Shown here piece by piece: positions 20,401 to 31,500 of a DNA stretch of 64,000 nt. Location of the stretch: assembly GCF_036588685.1 (NCBI RefSeq), contig NC_086382.1:71521999-71585998 (forward strand). The letters run 5' to 3'. The position numbers and the translations under genes were made by a program. The notes below the pieces were generated by a model. That model made no database searches. It saw only the letters and a program-made list of their open reading frames with translations, and was not told the origin of the DNA. The first letter of the stretch is position 1. The number at the start of each line of letters is the position of its first letter. This DNA comes from Mytilus trossulus (taxonomy: Eukaryota > Mollusca > Bivalvia > Mytilida > Mytilidae).

Positions 20401-21480
20401 GGAAAACTCATTTTAAGTGAGGCTATTCCCACGACTTGTTCTAGTCTTTTCAAGCATGTAAAACGTGTAATATACTAATGCAGGTGTTTAGTGAGACGAG
20501 CTTTGGATTGACTCTTATGCTTCCTAGTCTTGTCACTAATGGATTGCGAAGGGACAAAGAGGGTCCCTTTAAAAAAAAACTCTTTCTGAGACCTCATCAT
20601 TTTTTCAGAAGCTTGTACATTATGAATGTAAGAAAGGATGCCGCGTTTATTTTTAATGTGTAAAATCGGGTGACTGTGAACAAGCATGTATTCTTGGCCA
20701 AATAGTAGTAATTTTAAATATTTTTTAGTACTATAGTTATTTGATTTTGTTTAAATCAATCTATCCAAAACTCTACATCGAAGAAATAGATTGAGGACTC
20801 ATCTTTGAAATTTACCTCATATTTTTACCAGAAGTGTCAACTTTATATCTTAGCATTTACAACATGCTAGAATAAGTGGTTTTGGGGATAACTTAAAGCC
20901 AAAAGTTTAATGACCAGCACAAAATAAAATAATTTTCTTTACATTTTGAAAAAAATTGAAAATTTGAATAAAAAATTGATATTTTTCTGTCCGCCAATTT
21001 GGATACTTCCGGAAGTAAGGGTTTTTAAGACATAATTCTTATACATTGTCTCCATCAGAAGCAACAAAGAAAGGTTCATACACAATGTATTTATAGTAGC
21101 AATACGTTAAAACACATTTCAATTACCCTCCCTAAAAAATAAGCTTATTTAAGTACAATGGCCGCCATATTGGATTTAAACCGGAAGTGGGGGTTCTGAA
21201 GACATCTAATCTATTTAATTTATCCAAAAGTAGTAAAAAACAAAGGTATGTACCAAATATTATGATAGTAGCATGATAATAGGACGTTTTTACACGCTAG
21301 CCCTCGATATTGGGCTGATTTAAGTATGACGTCCGCCATTTTGGATTTTACCGGAAGTGAGACATTTTTTTTTCAAATGCCTCCCTATCTGTAATTAAAG
21401 AGTAATTGTTGAGGAAGGTCTATGCCAAATTGCATGCTTGTAACAGGATGTGCACAATTTTTCACAAAGCCGCCGGACTA

Positions 21481-21700
21481 ATATGGTTATATTTATAAAT
21501 AAACTGTTTACAAAATTTTGAATTTTTGAAAAACTAAGGCTTTTCTACCTCAGGCATAGATAACCTTAGCTGTATTTGGCAAAACTTTAGAAATTGTGGT
21601 CCTCATTGCTCTGCAACTTCGTACTTTATTTGGCCTTTTTAACTTGTTTTGGATTCGAGTGTCACTGGTGAGTCTTCTGTAGACGAACGCGCGTCTGGCA
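21481..21700 (+). repeat. Dispersed repeat family F, 3' part, right of the palindrome
   Basis: Contains TTTGAATTTTTGAAAAACTA, 'CAGGCATAGATAACCTTAGC' and TGTAGACGAACGCGCGTCTG. With 17233-17350 it rebuilds one family F repeat interrupted by the palindrome. Confidence 0.7.
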
Positions 21701-22339
21701 TATGAAGGAAGGAATGTTGAAAAAGGTCTGAAAAACTTATTCACTGAATTGTTTAAACTGAGGTATAAGGAACATATTGGATATTAATATGATATAATAA
21801 AAAGGTTCTGCACTTAATGAATGTAAAGATAAAATATTGCAGCATTAATTTTTTTGTTTCATTATATGATTAATAATTTGTTTTGCTTTCTAATTATGTT
21901 CAAATATTTTTAATACATCGGGAAGAATAAGCACGAGAATTGATATAACGTGTATGCATACACTTCTACAGTAATTGTTGGGAACTATTTTTAAGAGTGT
22001 TAGAAAAAGTAAGACAATGGAGCCGCAATTTTTATAGAGATAGGTAATTCTATTTTGAATTGTTTTATACTTGTCATATGGGTATTTTTTTAAAAGCTAA
22101 CTGATAGGTGTGTGGTTGCACCGATACGCTTCATTTTATTTCGCAATCATACCATATTCTAATGTTTATTTTAAATAACAGCGATGAAAATTTAAAAAAA
22201 AAGGAACTGGGGCGTAATGTTTCTTTCCAACAACATTTCAATTCTTTATTCACCAACTTGGTATATGTATAATCAATATACACTAAATATAGATTACAAT
22301 TTATGTTTGGAATCCACTGTTAAAAACCCTCATTCAAAC
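21701..22339. other. AT-rich spacer
   Basis: I see no gene, no repeat with definable ends and no RNA gene. Its last part may belong to the 5' untranslated region of the retroelement that follows. Confidence 0.4.
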
Positions 22340-24366
22340 CAATAAAAACTCGATGCTATAATTTCGGATATTGCAAGTCACAGACTTTTCAAGCCAGTCC
22401 GCATTGGAAAAGACGAAAAAGAGTAAAGATCTTTCCTTAATCTTTCCTTTGCCAACAAAAGTCTCGATGGCGACAACTTGGGCAATATCCTTCATGATAA
22501 ATTAGTTCAATCGAAAATTCCTCATTTCAAAGACCAGTATGTACCAATCATTTCTTATACCTATACCAAACATATTGCAACTAAAATTGTCAATTACAAA
22601 CCCGTTTTGCAGGATCTCGATATTGACGACTTCAAGTCTAAACCTCCTGATTGCACTTGTGCTAGTTCCCAATTCACATATAATCCTGCGGGCCACGTTA
22701 TTACCGGTGATCTCAACATTGTAAATAACACTTCTCTACGAAATGTGTTATCGAAAGGTCCGAAAAATCGTGAGCCTAAATCCATCAATTGGAAATACAA
22801 CTTTGAAATGTTGATGGATTCAGTCGAGGATTATGTTAGGCAATGGGCTAAGCGCGAGAAGGAAGACGTAGACACTCTTTCCGAATGGATTAAGGCAGCG
22901 AGGTCGTTGATACAAATCAGAATTAAGAAACTGAATGGGTCCATCAATGCCCATGCTACGTCAATCTTTAAAGACACAAATGTTGCAAAACACTTATCCC
23001 ACCTCCATGACAAATATGTTGTTGTCCCCGCAGAGAAAGCCCCAAATAACATCGTTTTTGTGTGTAAAAGTCAATACATTAACTGCTTGATAAACGAATT
23101 AGGTATTGACAATTCACTTAGAAAGTCAACATATACCCTCACGACACTTACCAAAGAGGAAATCCTGGATAATCATAGGTCTGTTGTTTGTTCCTTTGGA
23201 ATTTCAACCAAAGATAAAGAACTGGATCTTCCATCACTGTATTGGATACCTAAACTACATAAGTGTCCTTACTAACAACGGTATATTGCTCGGTCTTCCA
23301 GGTGCTCCACGAAACCTTTTTCTAAATTATTAACATCTATTTTATCAGCAATCAAAGACGGCATTCAAAGTTATTGTGAAACTGCCTATTCTAGAGGTGC
23401 CGTGAATCAGATGTGGATACTTAAAATTTCCAAAGATCTTTTAGAGTACATACAATCTAACTCTCTTTCATCTTGTACCAGTTTTAAAACATTTGACTTT
23501 TCTACTCTTTACACAAGTTTTCCACATTCTATACTACAAAACAAATTGAAAGAGATAGTATTACTTGCTTCATAAAAAAGAAATGCCAACGTAGATACAA
23601 GTATCTTGTCTTAGGGAAGAATAAGTCCTACTTTGTAAAGGATCACTCTGATTCAAACAAAAAATTCTCTGAAACTGATATTATCAAGATGCTTGATTTC
23701 TTGATTGACAACATATTTGTTTCGTTCGGAGTACGTGTTTTACAACAGACTGTCGGCATTCCAATGGGAACAAACTGTGCCCCTTTACTTGCCGACTTAT
23801 TTCTGTATTATTATGAGGTTGACTTCATGCAGGAACTTCCTAGGAAGAAAGATAAGAAGCTAGCAATATCCTTTAACTCTACTTTCCGCTATATAGCTGA
23901 TGTTCTTTCACTAAATTAAACTAAGCTATTAAACCAAGAGTTCCAAATGGTGAAGTTGAAATCATCCCTTCGTAAATTTTACGGCCACCATCACGAGTTG
24001 GTTGACCGTTATGGAATAACCGTTTCACAAATGATATCAGATATGTTCCTTACGTCGTAACTACAATCTCCTTTCCTTTCACGAATTTGACCTACCTAAT
24101 TAGACTATTTACCGGATTTGTTATCACATAAGCAACACGACGGGTGCCACATGTGGAGCAGGATTTGCTTATCTTTCCGGAGCACCTGAAATCACCCCTA
24201 GTTTATGGTGGGGTTCGTGTTGTTTATTCTTTAGTTTTCTGTGTTGTGTCATGTGTACTATTGTTTGTCTGTTTGTCTTTTTCATTTTTAGCCATGACAT
24301 TTTCAGTTTGTTTTAGATTTATGAGTTTGACTGTCCCTTTGGTATCTTTCGTCCCTCTTTTACAAA
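22340..24366 (+). mobile_element. Decayed Penelope-like retroelement (reverse transcriptase)
   Basis: One frame runs from about 22340 with a stop at 22424, through SFANKSLDGDNLGNILHDK and a 265-codon open stretch (22478-23275), to a nonsense codon at 23273-23275 just after WIPKLHKCPY. The frame continues (FDFSTLYTSFPHS), shifts near 23570, and reaches the RT block GIPMGTNCAPLLADLFLYY near 23756. The catalytic block reads RYIADVLSLN instead of RYIDDVLSLN, so one catalytic Asp is lost. About 100 codons are then missing: the reading jumps at about 23919 to LLNQEFQMVKLKSSLRKF and a 3' tail. It lacks a visible GIY-YIG endonuclease. Clearly dead. Confidence 0.8.
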
Positions 24367-24832
24367 ATAATAAATGTATGCTGTCCTGTTTTGTAGTGCG
24401 TATACATAATGAAATAATATATTTTCTGATAATTTTCTTATATCGTTTTTATTCTGTAATATAAACTTCAGCGCTTAAACGTTCTGATTAAGTTAACTCG
24501 TTTTCGTTGTCTATAAGCTTTACCGAAACTTTGACATAAATCGACTTGCTGTTAAATAATTGACGAGCAGGCGCTTGGGATGTGGATAATTTTTTTCAAT
24601 GTTTTAGATGTTATAGAACTTAAAAAAACATGCTACTACCTTTCATTTTTAATGTTATCTGGCTCTAATCAATAAAATTGAATACAATCTTTAAAAAAAG
24701 AATAGTGTATGCATGCTATCCATCAATTCCTAATTTTTGTCAGAAATAAGAATTCTAAGTTTAGTACACACAAGTCAGCTAATGTAATTGTAAGACTATA
24801 TGCATCTTTTCATAGTGTGATTGTTTTACATC

Positions 24833-24906
24833 ATATGCCATGACGTTGTCAGTTTGTTTTAGATTTATGAGTTTGACTGTCCCTTTGGTATCTTTCGTCC
24901 CTCTTT
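24833..24906 (+). repeat. Isolated copy of the Penelope 3' tail (repeat E)
   Basis: GTTGTCAGTTTGTTTTAGAT, TTATGAGTTTGACTGTCCCT and TTGGTATCTTTCGTCCCTCT repeat the tail of the element ending at 24366. No other retroelement sequence is attached. Further copies lie at 62160-62272 (+) and 62752-62840 (-). Confidence 0.75.
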
Positions 24907-25635
24907 TACAACATATGCCATTATATGAAAAAAAGGGATATGCGTCAATGAAACATCAATTACACAAAACCAAAGACAGAAAGACCTCATTTTATAACAT
25001 GTCTAGTTTGGGACAGTCACGTAGTGTGCTGAATTTAGACTAGTAGTTTTGCACTTCAATCATCCTCCTTTTGAATTGTAATGAATGGTATAATATATTA
25101 CATAATAATCAAACACGCAATAAACATCCCTTTATACCTGGAAAGCTTTTAACTTTGACCTTAAGAACGGTGTAATAATTTTATCTGCTGACAGAAAATT
25201 ATGTCTTACCATACTATTGAACGACCTTGTCCCCATTATATCAATAGAAAATAAGGACTTTAACGGGTGTTTCGTGGACTCTTTTTAGATAATAAACGGG
25301 CTCTTTTTAGTTTTAACCGGACTTTTATTATGAATAAAATCACCCATGCACGATCAGTGAGTTCAAGGACACTTTAAATTTCAATTAGATTTGCAAGTTT
25401 TGATTCACTGACATATTTTCTGTCTTTTTGATTCAAATATTTACTTTATCAATAAAAAAAATCAATTCCAGTAAATGACTATTTCAATCAGTACACTAAC
25501 GGATTGGACTGCCTATTTAACTATAAAACATGCAAAAGAGGGGTATGATTTTTTTTCTCCAAAATAAATGTTGATCCTCAATGTGGTCAAGCAGATGACA
25601 AAATAATGTTCGTATTCCTGATTTTTCTAATACCG

Positions 25636-26269
25636 TAACGTAAGGGTACCAAAATTGCACCGAGTACCCAAATTGCACATATTTAGAAAAAAAGCAACGG
25701 AAATCTTACAAGATTTCCTAGAGACTAAACAATTTGTATTTTTATACTTTGGTACTATGCACGTCTTCAACATAGGTAAACATATTTAGATATACACAAA
25801 ACGTTCACGGTATCTTTCAACAGATGCACTGTTTACTGAAAAAGCAAAATGTACGAAAACGTCATCATGCGCCGTCATCAAAACGTCATCTTTTTAAAAT
25901 TAGCAAATACAATATATTATAAGTATCCATTTCGTGAAATATGAAAGGTAAGCATGGACTAATATCCAATTGTTCAAAATATTTGAAAAAATTAAACAAA
26001 AGCTCGGTTATTAGACTTTTGACGATGTGAATTTAAGCATTGATGCAATTTGGGTACTCCTTATTACAGAATCATGTATAGTTTGGAGGTTGATTCAAAC
26101 CTATTTTTGTATGACTCAAGTATGGATTAAAAATTTAATTGGTGTACCTATACAATAAAGAAGAATAGGGCTACAAAATAAACTCAGTATGGACATTTTA
26201 TTCTTGATCATAAAAAACTATTGGTGAAACAACTGTCAAAATAGGTGCAATTTGGGTACCGTCAAGTTA
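25636..26269. mobile_element. TIR element with repeated GCAATTTGGGTAC motif
   Basis: The 26-bp ends 25636-25661 and 26244-26269 are inverted complements with a few mismatches; both contain GGTACC(C/A)AAATTGCACC. The motif recurs beside the left end (25663-25679) and inside at 26043-26056 (TGCAATTTGGGTACTC). About 630 bp, non-coding. The target duplication is unclear. Confidence 0.6.
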
Positions 26270-26464
26270 TATACTAGTGCTAATTTCGAAAAACAAATGT
26301 GAAAGTATTAAAAAAACTTTTGCTAAAATGGTCTTTTTTTGTGAAAAAACCCTCGGCTGAAGTGACGTTGAAAAACAATGTGTTTAAACTGTATTGTATA
26401 TGACTATTTGTTTCAAATATGTTAAATTGTGCTACCTCTTCTAAATACAAAATATACTACTTAT

Positions 26465-26472
26465 TTCTTGAA
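26465..26472. promoter_or_regulatory. Possible heat-shock element half-pair upstream of HSPA12-like copy 1
   Basis: TTCTTGAA matches the inverted nTTCnnGAAn arrangement of HSF sites, with a partial third unit after it. It lies about 270 bp before the copy 1 start codon. An 8-bp match is common by chance in AT-rich DNA, and the true promoter probably lies before an unseen 5' UTR exon, so this is weak. Confidence 0.2.
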
Positions 26473-26520
26473 ACATCTTACAAGTCATATGCAAAACACA
26501 GACCGGAAACAAACTTCCGT

Positions 26521-26603
26521 ATAGTTTTCTGCACTTCTAGTCATTTCAAGGTCCTCGGCTGTCGCCTCGAACCTTGAACCGATTACTCGTGCAGAAAAAC
26601 TAT
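26521..26603. repeat. Two-tier imperfect palindrome upstream of HSPA12-like copy 1
   Basis: ATAGTTTTCTGCAC (26521-26534) pairs with GTGCAGAAAAACTAT (26589-26603) with one bulge. Inside, TTCAAGGT (26545-26552) pairs exactly with ACCTTGAA (26571-26578). The GC-rich loop CCTCGGCTGTCGCCTCGA lies in the middle. It ends 136 bp before the start codon and could be a foldback transposon or an RNA structure in the 5' region. Confidence 0.6.
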
Positions 26604-26739
26604 CTGGCAGCGGTTGTAACTGGCCTCTTTGTTTTGTATCTTAAACTAACACCGACTAAAATCAATTGTTTTTATTAGAATTATCGCTTGAAATGCCAGG
26701 TATTTGTTGAAATAAAATTTATCTTTTTTACACTTTAGG

Positions 26740-29700
26740 ATGAGTTCTAGTAAACTGTTTGTTGTTGCCATCGATTTTGGCACGACATACAGTGGATATG
26801 CCTTCTCTAGTATTAGCGACAAGGAGCAAGTGTTGACATACAATTGGAGTAAAGGTTTATTACAGGCTCCTAAAACCCAGACCAGTATTTTGTTTACGCC
26901 TGGGAGAGACTTTCATTCCTTTGGTTATGAAGCAGAAGAAGAGTATGCAAGGCTATCGCAGCTTAAGGAGAACAGAGACTGGTATTTCTTCAAACGGTTT
27001 AAGCTTACACTGTACAAAAATGAAGTAAGCTAAAATACAAATGAATATATTAATATGTATAAAAATAGCTTCCGTTCTATTCTTAATTTTCTCACAGAAA
27101 CTATTTGAATTTCAAGAAAAAGTTTGAAAATATTTATTGTCATTTTTCGTATTTTACTGATGAACGTAATCAGTTTATGTACTTTTTGTACTACTAGCAA
27201 ACAGATAGGTTTGTTTATAAATTTGTTCATTATCAATTATTTTGCCAAACCTTCATATACTATATAACATTTGACAACAATTACAGTTTAAAGATTTTTA
27301 ACATGATCTATTTGTTGATCTTCATGTATGGTTATGAAAGTTGCACTGAAGTTAATCTTCAAGACAAAGAAATATCATCTAAAGAAAAAGTTTTAATTCT
27401 CATTGTACAGATAAATGGACTCATTTTTTAAACCAACATTATACTTTTACAATAACAGTAGCAATCCTAGTCGAGACACAAGGTTAAGCGTAATCCCTTA
27501 CGAATTTCACAATACACATGGATATAATGTTGAATTTCAACTGCCTAGATTCTTATGTAATAATTTTCAGAATTTAAACGAACAAACAAAGATCCCAGAC
27601 TGTACCGGTAAGCAAATGCCAGCTATAGAAGTGTTTAGTGCTGGGATCCGATATTTGAAGAACCATTTGTTCACTCATTTCAACGAACGAATTCCAATGC
27701 GTGACGCTGATATTCACTGGGTCCTAACAGTTCCGGCTATCTGGGATGAGGCTGCGAAAAAGTTCATGCGTATATGCGCAGAAAAGGTATATAATTTCTA
27801 TGAGTAAGTATGTTCTATCGGTTACAACTGCTTATTCGCTAGCCATACATTAGCAATATGAACAGAATATTCGTAAGAGCAAACTAAAGCACACTTATAA
27901 CTTCTTATCTTGGAATATTCAGACAATAATATTTAAATGGAAGTTTCTCTGTGTAATTTTAAACTCGAGAATACAACAAATGTGTTAAGAATAATATGTC
28001 CCCGTCTCATTATACTAATTGGTTTTTTGACAAAATTAATGACATAATCCATGGTAGAATTAACCGCAAGAGTAAAATTAACGTGAATGTTATAAATATT
28101 GATCACAGTACGGCCTTCAGCAATAAACAGAGATCATTCCGTATACTCCGCTTGGAAAGGCACACCAAGCTGCGACTAGATTTTTTTGACAAGGACCGGA
28201 ACACTGATCAGCTACTTAAACATATATAGTAGAAACGTATATTAGGTAGCACCCCACAGTTAGGTGTGTAGTTTCGCATTTTGGCCGCTGTGGATTTTTC
28301 AAATATGAGAGCTAGTGTGCAATAAAATTCATTTTTATATAGCTGAGTATCAAAATAGCCTTTGTATTGGGTTTCTATGAACATCAACGTTATGTAATGT
28401 ATAGGCTGTTTTCTGTATGACAGTCCGTATTTGCATGTCCATACCATACATTGGTCCGGCAATTATTGCAATGTTGTTTTCCAACTTTTTATCGCACGAA
28501 CTTTGTGATTGGATTTTACGAAAAAATGAGGCGAAAGACACCCATTTTTTATTTGATCATCAGGAAGATTTAAGAAAATAGTTTCTAAAAAGGTATCACT
28601 CAAAGGCATTGAAATTCTAGTTTGATCCAAATTTTGGGGGATATATGACATGTTCACCCCCCTTTTTGCAATATTTTATGGTAAATAAATGCAGAATGTT
28701 GCCATGGATACACATAAAAGGAATTAATTTTCATCCTTTTAACTTTTGAAAATTGAATCTATGGAAGATACTGATTACATACATATGCACATGTACAACA
28801 CAAACAGTTAGGTTAATGTATTAGAAATCCAGGAATAGGAGATGATAAAACATTTTGGGGCTCATTTTTAAATTGTTGGTCTAACTGTGGAGTGCTACCT
28901 TAGTAAATATGCTCAATTGGGTAACGGAACACGGGTATTTTTATTTGCAAACGTGGCACTTATCAAACAATGACATATACTAAACTTCTCCATTTCAAAT
29001 TAGCATTGGTCTTAATGCTGGATAGGTGGTATTGCATATTTCATCATTGATTACAGACGATTCAAGCCTGTTAGCAAATTTATAAGCAAGTATTGACAGT
29101 AGTTGTCGTTTGTTTTTGTAATTAATACGTGTTTCTCGTTTCTTGTTTGTTTTTATTTTGTGATTTTTGTTATATAGATTAGACCGTTGGTTTTGCCGTT
29201 TTGATGATTTTACACAAGTAATTTTGGGACTCTTTATAGCTTGTTGTTCGGTGTGAGCCAAGGCTCCTTGTTGAAGGCCGTACATTGACCTATGATGGTT
29301 TACTTTTTTTTGAATTGTTATTTGGATGGAGAGTTGTCTCATTGGCACTCACACCACATCTTCGTATATCTATCTAAGCGCTGTATATAAATAGGGTCTT
29401 ACTGAAAATGTGAACATAAATAAACGACCATTTGTAGCATAGAAATACATTTGTAATATTTATTTATTACGGTTATAAGTACGAAATTTTACAAATTCGA
29501 GACAAACATTTGAATAGTAACCATGGTAGTGTACATATTTTGATGTATGCACTATGCCATAAGAATTGAAATTGCAACTGTTCAATGATGTTTTTTTTTA
29601 TCCAACTCTAATAATAACTTTTCTGGCAAATGTATTTTTAGATACTAATTATTACATTTTGTTAAATATAAATCGAAACAATAACTTATAAAACAAATTA

Positions 29701-31500
29701 ACCCTTCAGCATAAATCAATCATACATTGTAAATAATTATTAACTGAAATAATTTCTATTTTTCATTAACACCAATGTCAAGGCAGACATTTTTTTTTAA
29801 ATTTCAGGCTGGAATACCGGGAAACCAGCTGACATTAGCATTGGAACCAGAATCCGCTGCATTGTACTGTCAGTTAGGTACTCATAGATCAGGCTTGTTA
29901 CCATTACAACATGGTGCCAGATTTTTATTGTTGGACTGTGGAGGTAAGTACAATAATTCCTTTTATTTTGTTTTGCAAAAAACAGTCGAAATTTACATAT
30001 TTCGGTACGTGATTTGAAGCCTTTATAATTTTTGACATTTTATAGAATGATTTTTCTACATAAGAAAAAGGCCTGTACCGAATCGGTATTATGACAGTTG
30101 TTATTCATTCGTTTGATGTGTTTGAAATTTAGATTTTGCCATTTGATTAGGGACTTACAGTTTTGAAGAATCCTCGGAGTCTGTTTTTTTTTTTGTAATT
30201 TTACTTTTTACTATTGTGCAGCTACAAAAAAACGCATCGTATTTTTTTCTCCGGTTAACTGTGAACAGGGAGTTGCAATCGGTTTTTATTAATATCAAGA
30301 TAAGCAGTTGTGTTATGACTGCTGATGATTCGACTTTCCGCGAGACATGGAAGGAAAAGGATTCTTTAAACCAAATCATAAGCTTCTTAACTCTAGAATT
30401 AATCAGTAGCAATGTATTATTAATGGAAGTACAGTCAAGAATACAAATTACCCAATGTGGACTATCGGGTGCTACATACCAAATAATAATACAAGACTCC
30501 ATTTACAGGTGGCACAGTTGATATCACAGTTCATGAAGTTCGATTGGACAATTCTCTCAAAGAAATTCACAGGGCATCGGGAGGTCCATGGGGTGGAATA
30601 AAGGTTGACGACGCCTTTCAGGAATACTTGTTAGAGTTGTTTGGATTTGAATGTATAGCTTCTCTCCCAAAACATGACGTCATAGAATTGGAAAGAAGTT
30701 TTGAATTATTAAAGAAAAATGTCAATACCGAAAGTAAAAATTACCATATGCAAATTCCGTTGATCTTACGTCAGTCAGCAGAACCTGGAACGCTTGTTGC
30801 TGGGAAACTGCGACTAAATTCCAAAATAGTGCAGAGTTTTTTTGAGAAGCCAGCAGCAAATATATGCAGACATATTCATGATGTATTACTTTCTTTAAGA
30901 GAACACGAGATAGATACCATACTTTTGGTCGGAGGATTTGCTGAAAGCAAAGTACTTCAAGAAAAGGTTCAATCAAAGTTTCCCACAATAAAAGTGTTAC
31001 AACCGAATGAGCCTGGCTCAGCTGTCATTAAAGGTGCTGTTGAATTCGGTCACTGTCCAGAGAAAATTCGTTTCCGTATGTCTCCTTATACATATGGTGT
31101 TGATACAGTTGCCCCTTTTCGTCATGGGAAAGATCCTTCCAGTAAGCATTGGGAATTTGATGGTGAGGCGTATTGCTTGGATAAGTTTCACATACATGTG
31201 AAGAAAAACCAATCAGTCGAAACAGGCACAGAGATATCGAACAAGAATTATCACCCAATGACTAAAGAGCAAACAAGCATGAACTTCAAAATTGTAACTT
31301 CAGATGCATTGAGCCCAATTTATGTCGATGACCCTGGAAACAGAATCATAGGAAGCTTTGAAGTTCGAATTCCTAATGCCTTTAGTAGTTCGGAAAGATC
31401 TGTTAATGTCAAAATGATATTTCGCGGTACAGAACTTGACGTTGAAGCACAAGATGCCCATACTCAACAAAAATATAAGACTTCATTTAAATTTGAATAG
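26740..31500 (+). CDS. HSPA12-like Hsp70 family protein, copy 1 (4 coding exons)
   Basis: Coding exons: 26740-27024, 27571-27786, 29808-29943 and 30509-31500 (1629 nt, 542 aa; intron phases 0, 0, 1). Residues about 8-21 hold the phosphate-1 loop VAIDFGTTYSGYAFS. Residues about 210-220 hold phosphate-2 LLDCGGGTVDITVHEV. The adenosine motif is TILLVGGFAESK, and the family block MSPYTYGVDTVAPF follows. These match HSPA12A/12B, the distant Hsp70 branch with an atypical ATPase and no canonical substrate-binding domain. The protein is shorter than the human ones (about 675-686 aa), mainly at the N-terminus. ATG 26740 lies one base after a CACTTTAG acceptor, so a non-coding 5' exon is likely. A poly(A) signal AATAAA is at 31830-31835. 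HSPA12-family genes are expanded in bivalves; the ligand here is unknown. Confidence 0.9.
28243..28902. mobile_element. PIF/Harbinger-like MITE with 3-bp TTA duplication
   Basis: The ends GGTAGCACCCCACAGTTAG and CTAACTGTGGAGTGCTACC are inverted complements with one mismatch. TTA flanks both sides, the TWA-type target typical of PIF/Harbinger elements. About 650 bp, with no transposase. It lies in intron 2 of HSPA12-like copy 1. Confidence 0.75.
29171..29362 (-). repeat. Dispersed repeat family A, inverted fragment
   Basis: The complement of the family A start: TAGCTTGTTGTTCGGTGTGA, 'GGAGAGTTGTCTCATTGGCA', then CACACCACATCTTC. It lies in intron 2 of HSPA12-like copy 1. Confidence 0.7.
30056..30225 (+). 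repeat. Dispersed repeat family D, copy 3
   Basis: Contains GGCCTGTACCGAATCGGTAT, TATGACAGTTGTTATTCATT and GATTTTGCCATTTGATTAGG, and ends near GTAATTTTACTTTTTAC. It fills much of intron 3 of HSPA12-like copy 1. Confidence 0.7.

Larger units (their letters stand above)
17351..21480. mobile_element. 4.1-kb palindromic element with long inverted arms
   Basis: The outer ends are an exact inverted repeat of 13 bp: TAGTCCGGCGGCT at 17351-17363 and AGCCGCCGGACTA at 21468-21480. The left arm (about 17351-18957) matches the complement of the right arm (about 19793-21480) in many blocks, for example around 17395/21440, 17651/21184, 18030/20800, 18580/20150 and 18920/19805. The spacer is about 835 bp. 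A TA flanks the GTCCGGCGGCT termini on both sides. Both arms and the spacer carry decayed coding sequence. It resembles a foldback or long-TIR DNA transposon; the superfamily is not identified. Confidence 0.85.

Noticed and set aside
23689-23919. Possible separate RT gene
   Set aside because: It is one frame fragment of the decayed Penelope-like element, with a mutated catalytic Asp and a deletion directly after it.
27415-27570. In-frame extension upstream of HSPA12 copy 1 exon 2
   Set aside because: The other two copies start this exon at a splice acceptor directly before (G/A)ATTTAAACGA. The same acceptor (TTTTCAG) is present at 27570, so the extension is intronic read-through.
28995-29348. 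117-codon minus-strand frame in HSPA12 copy 1 intron 2
   Set aside because: Largely a translation of the non-coding family A repeat.
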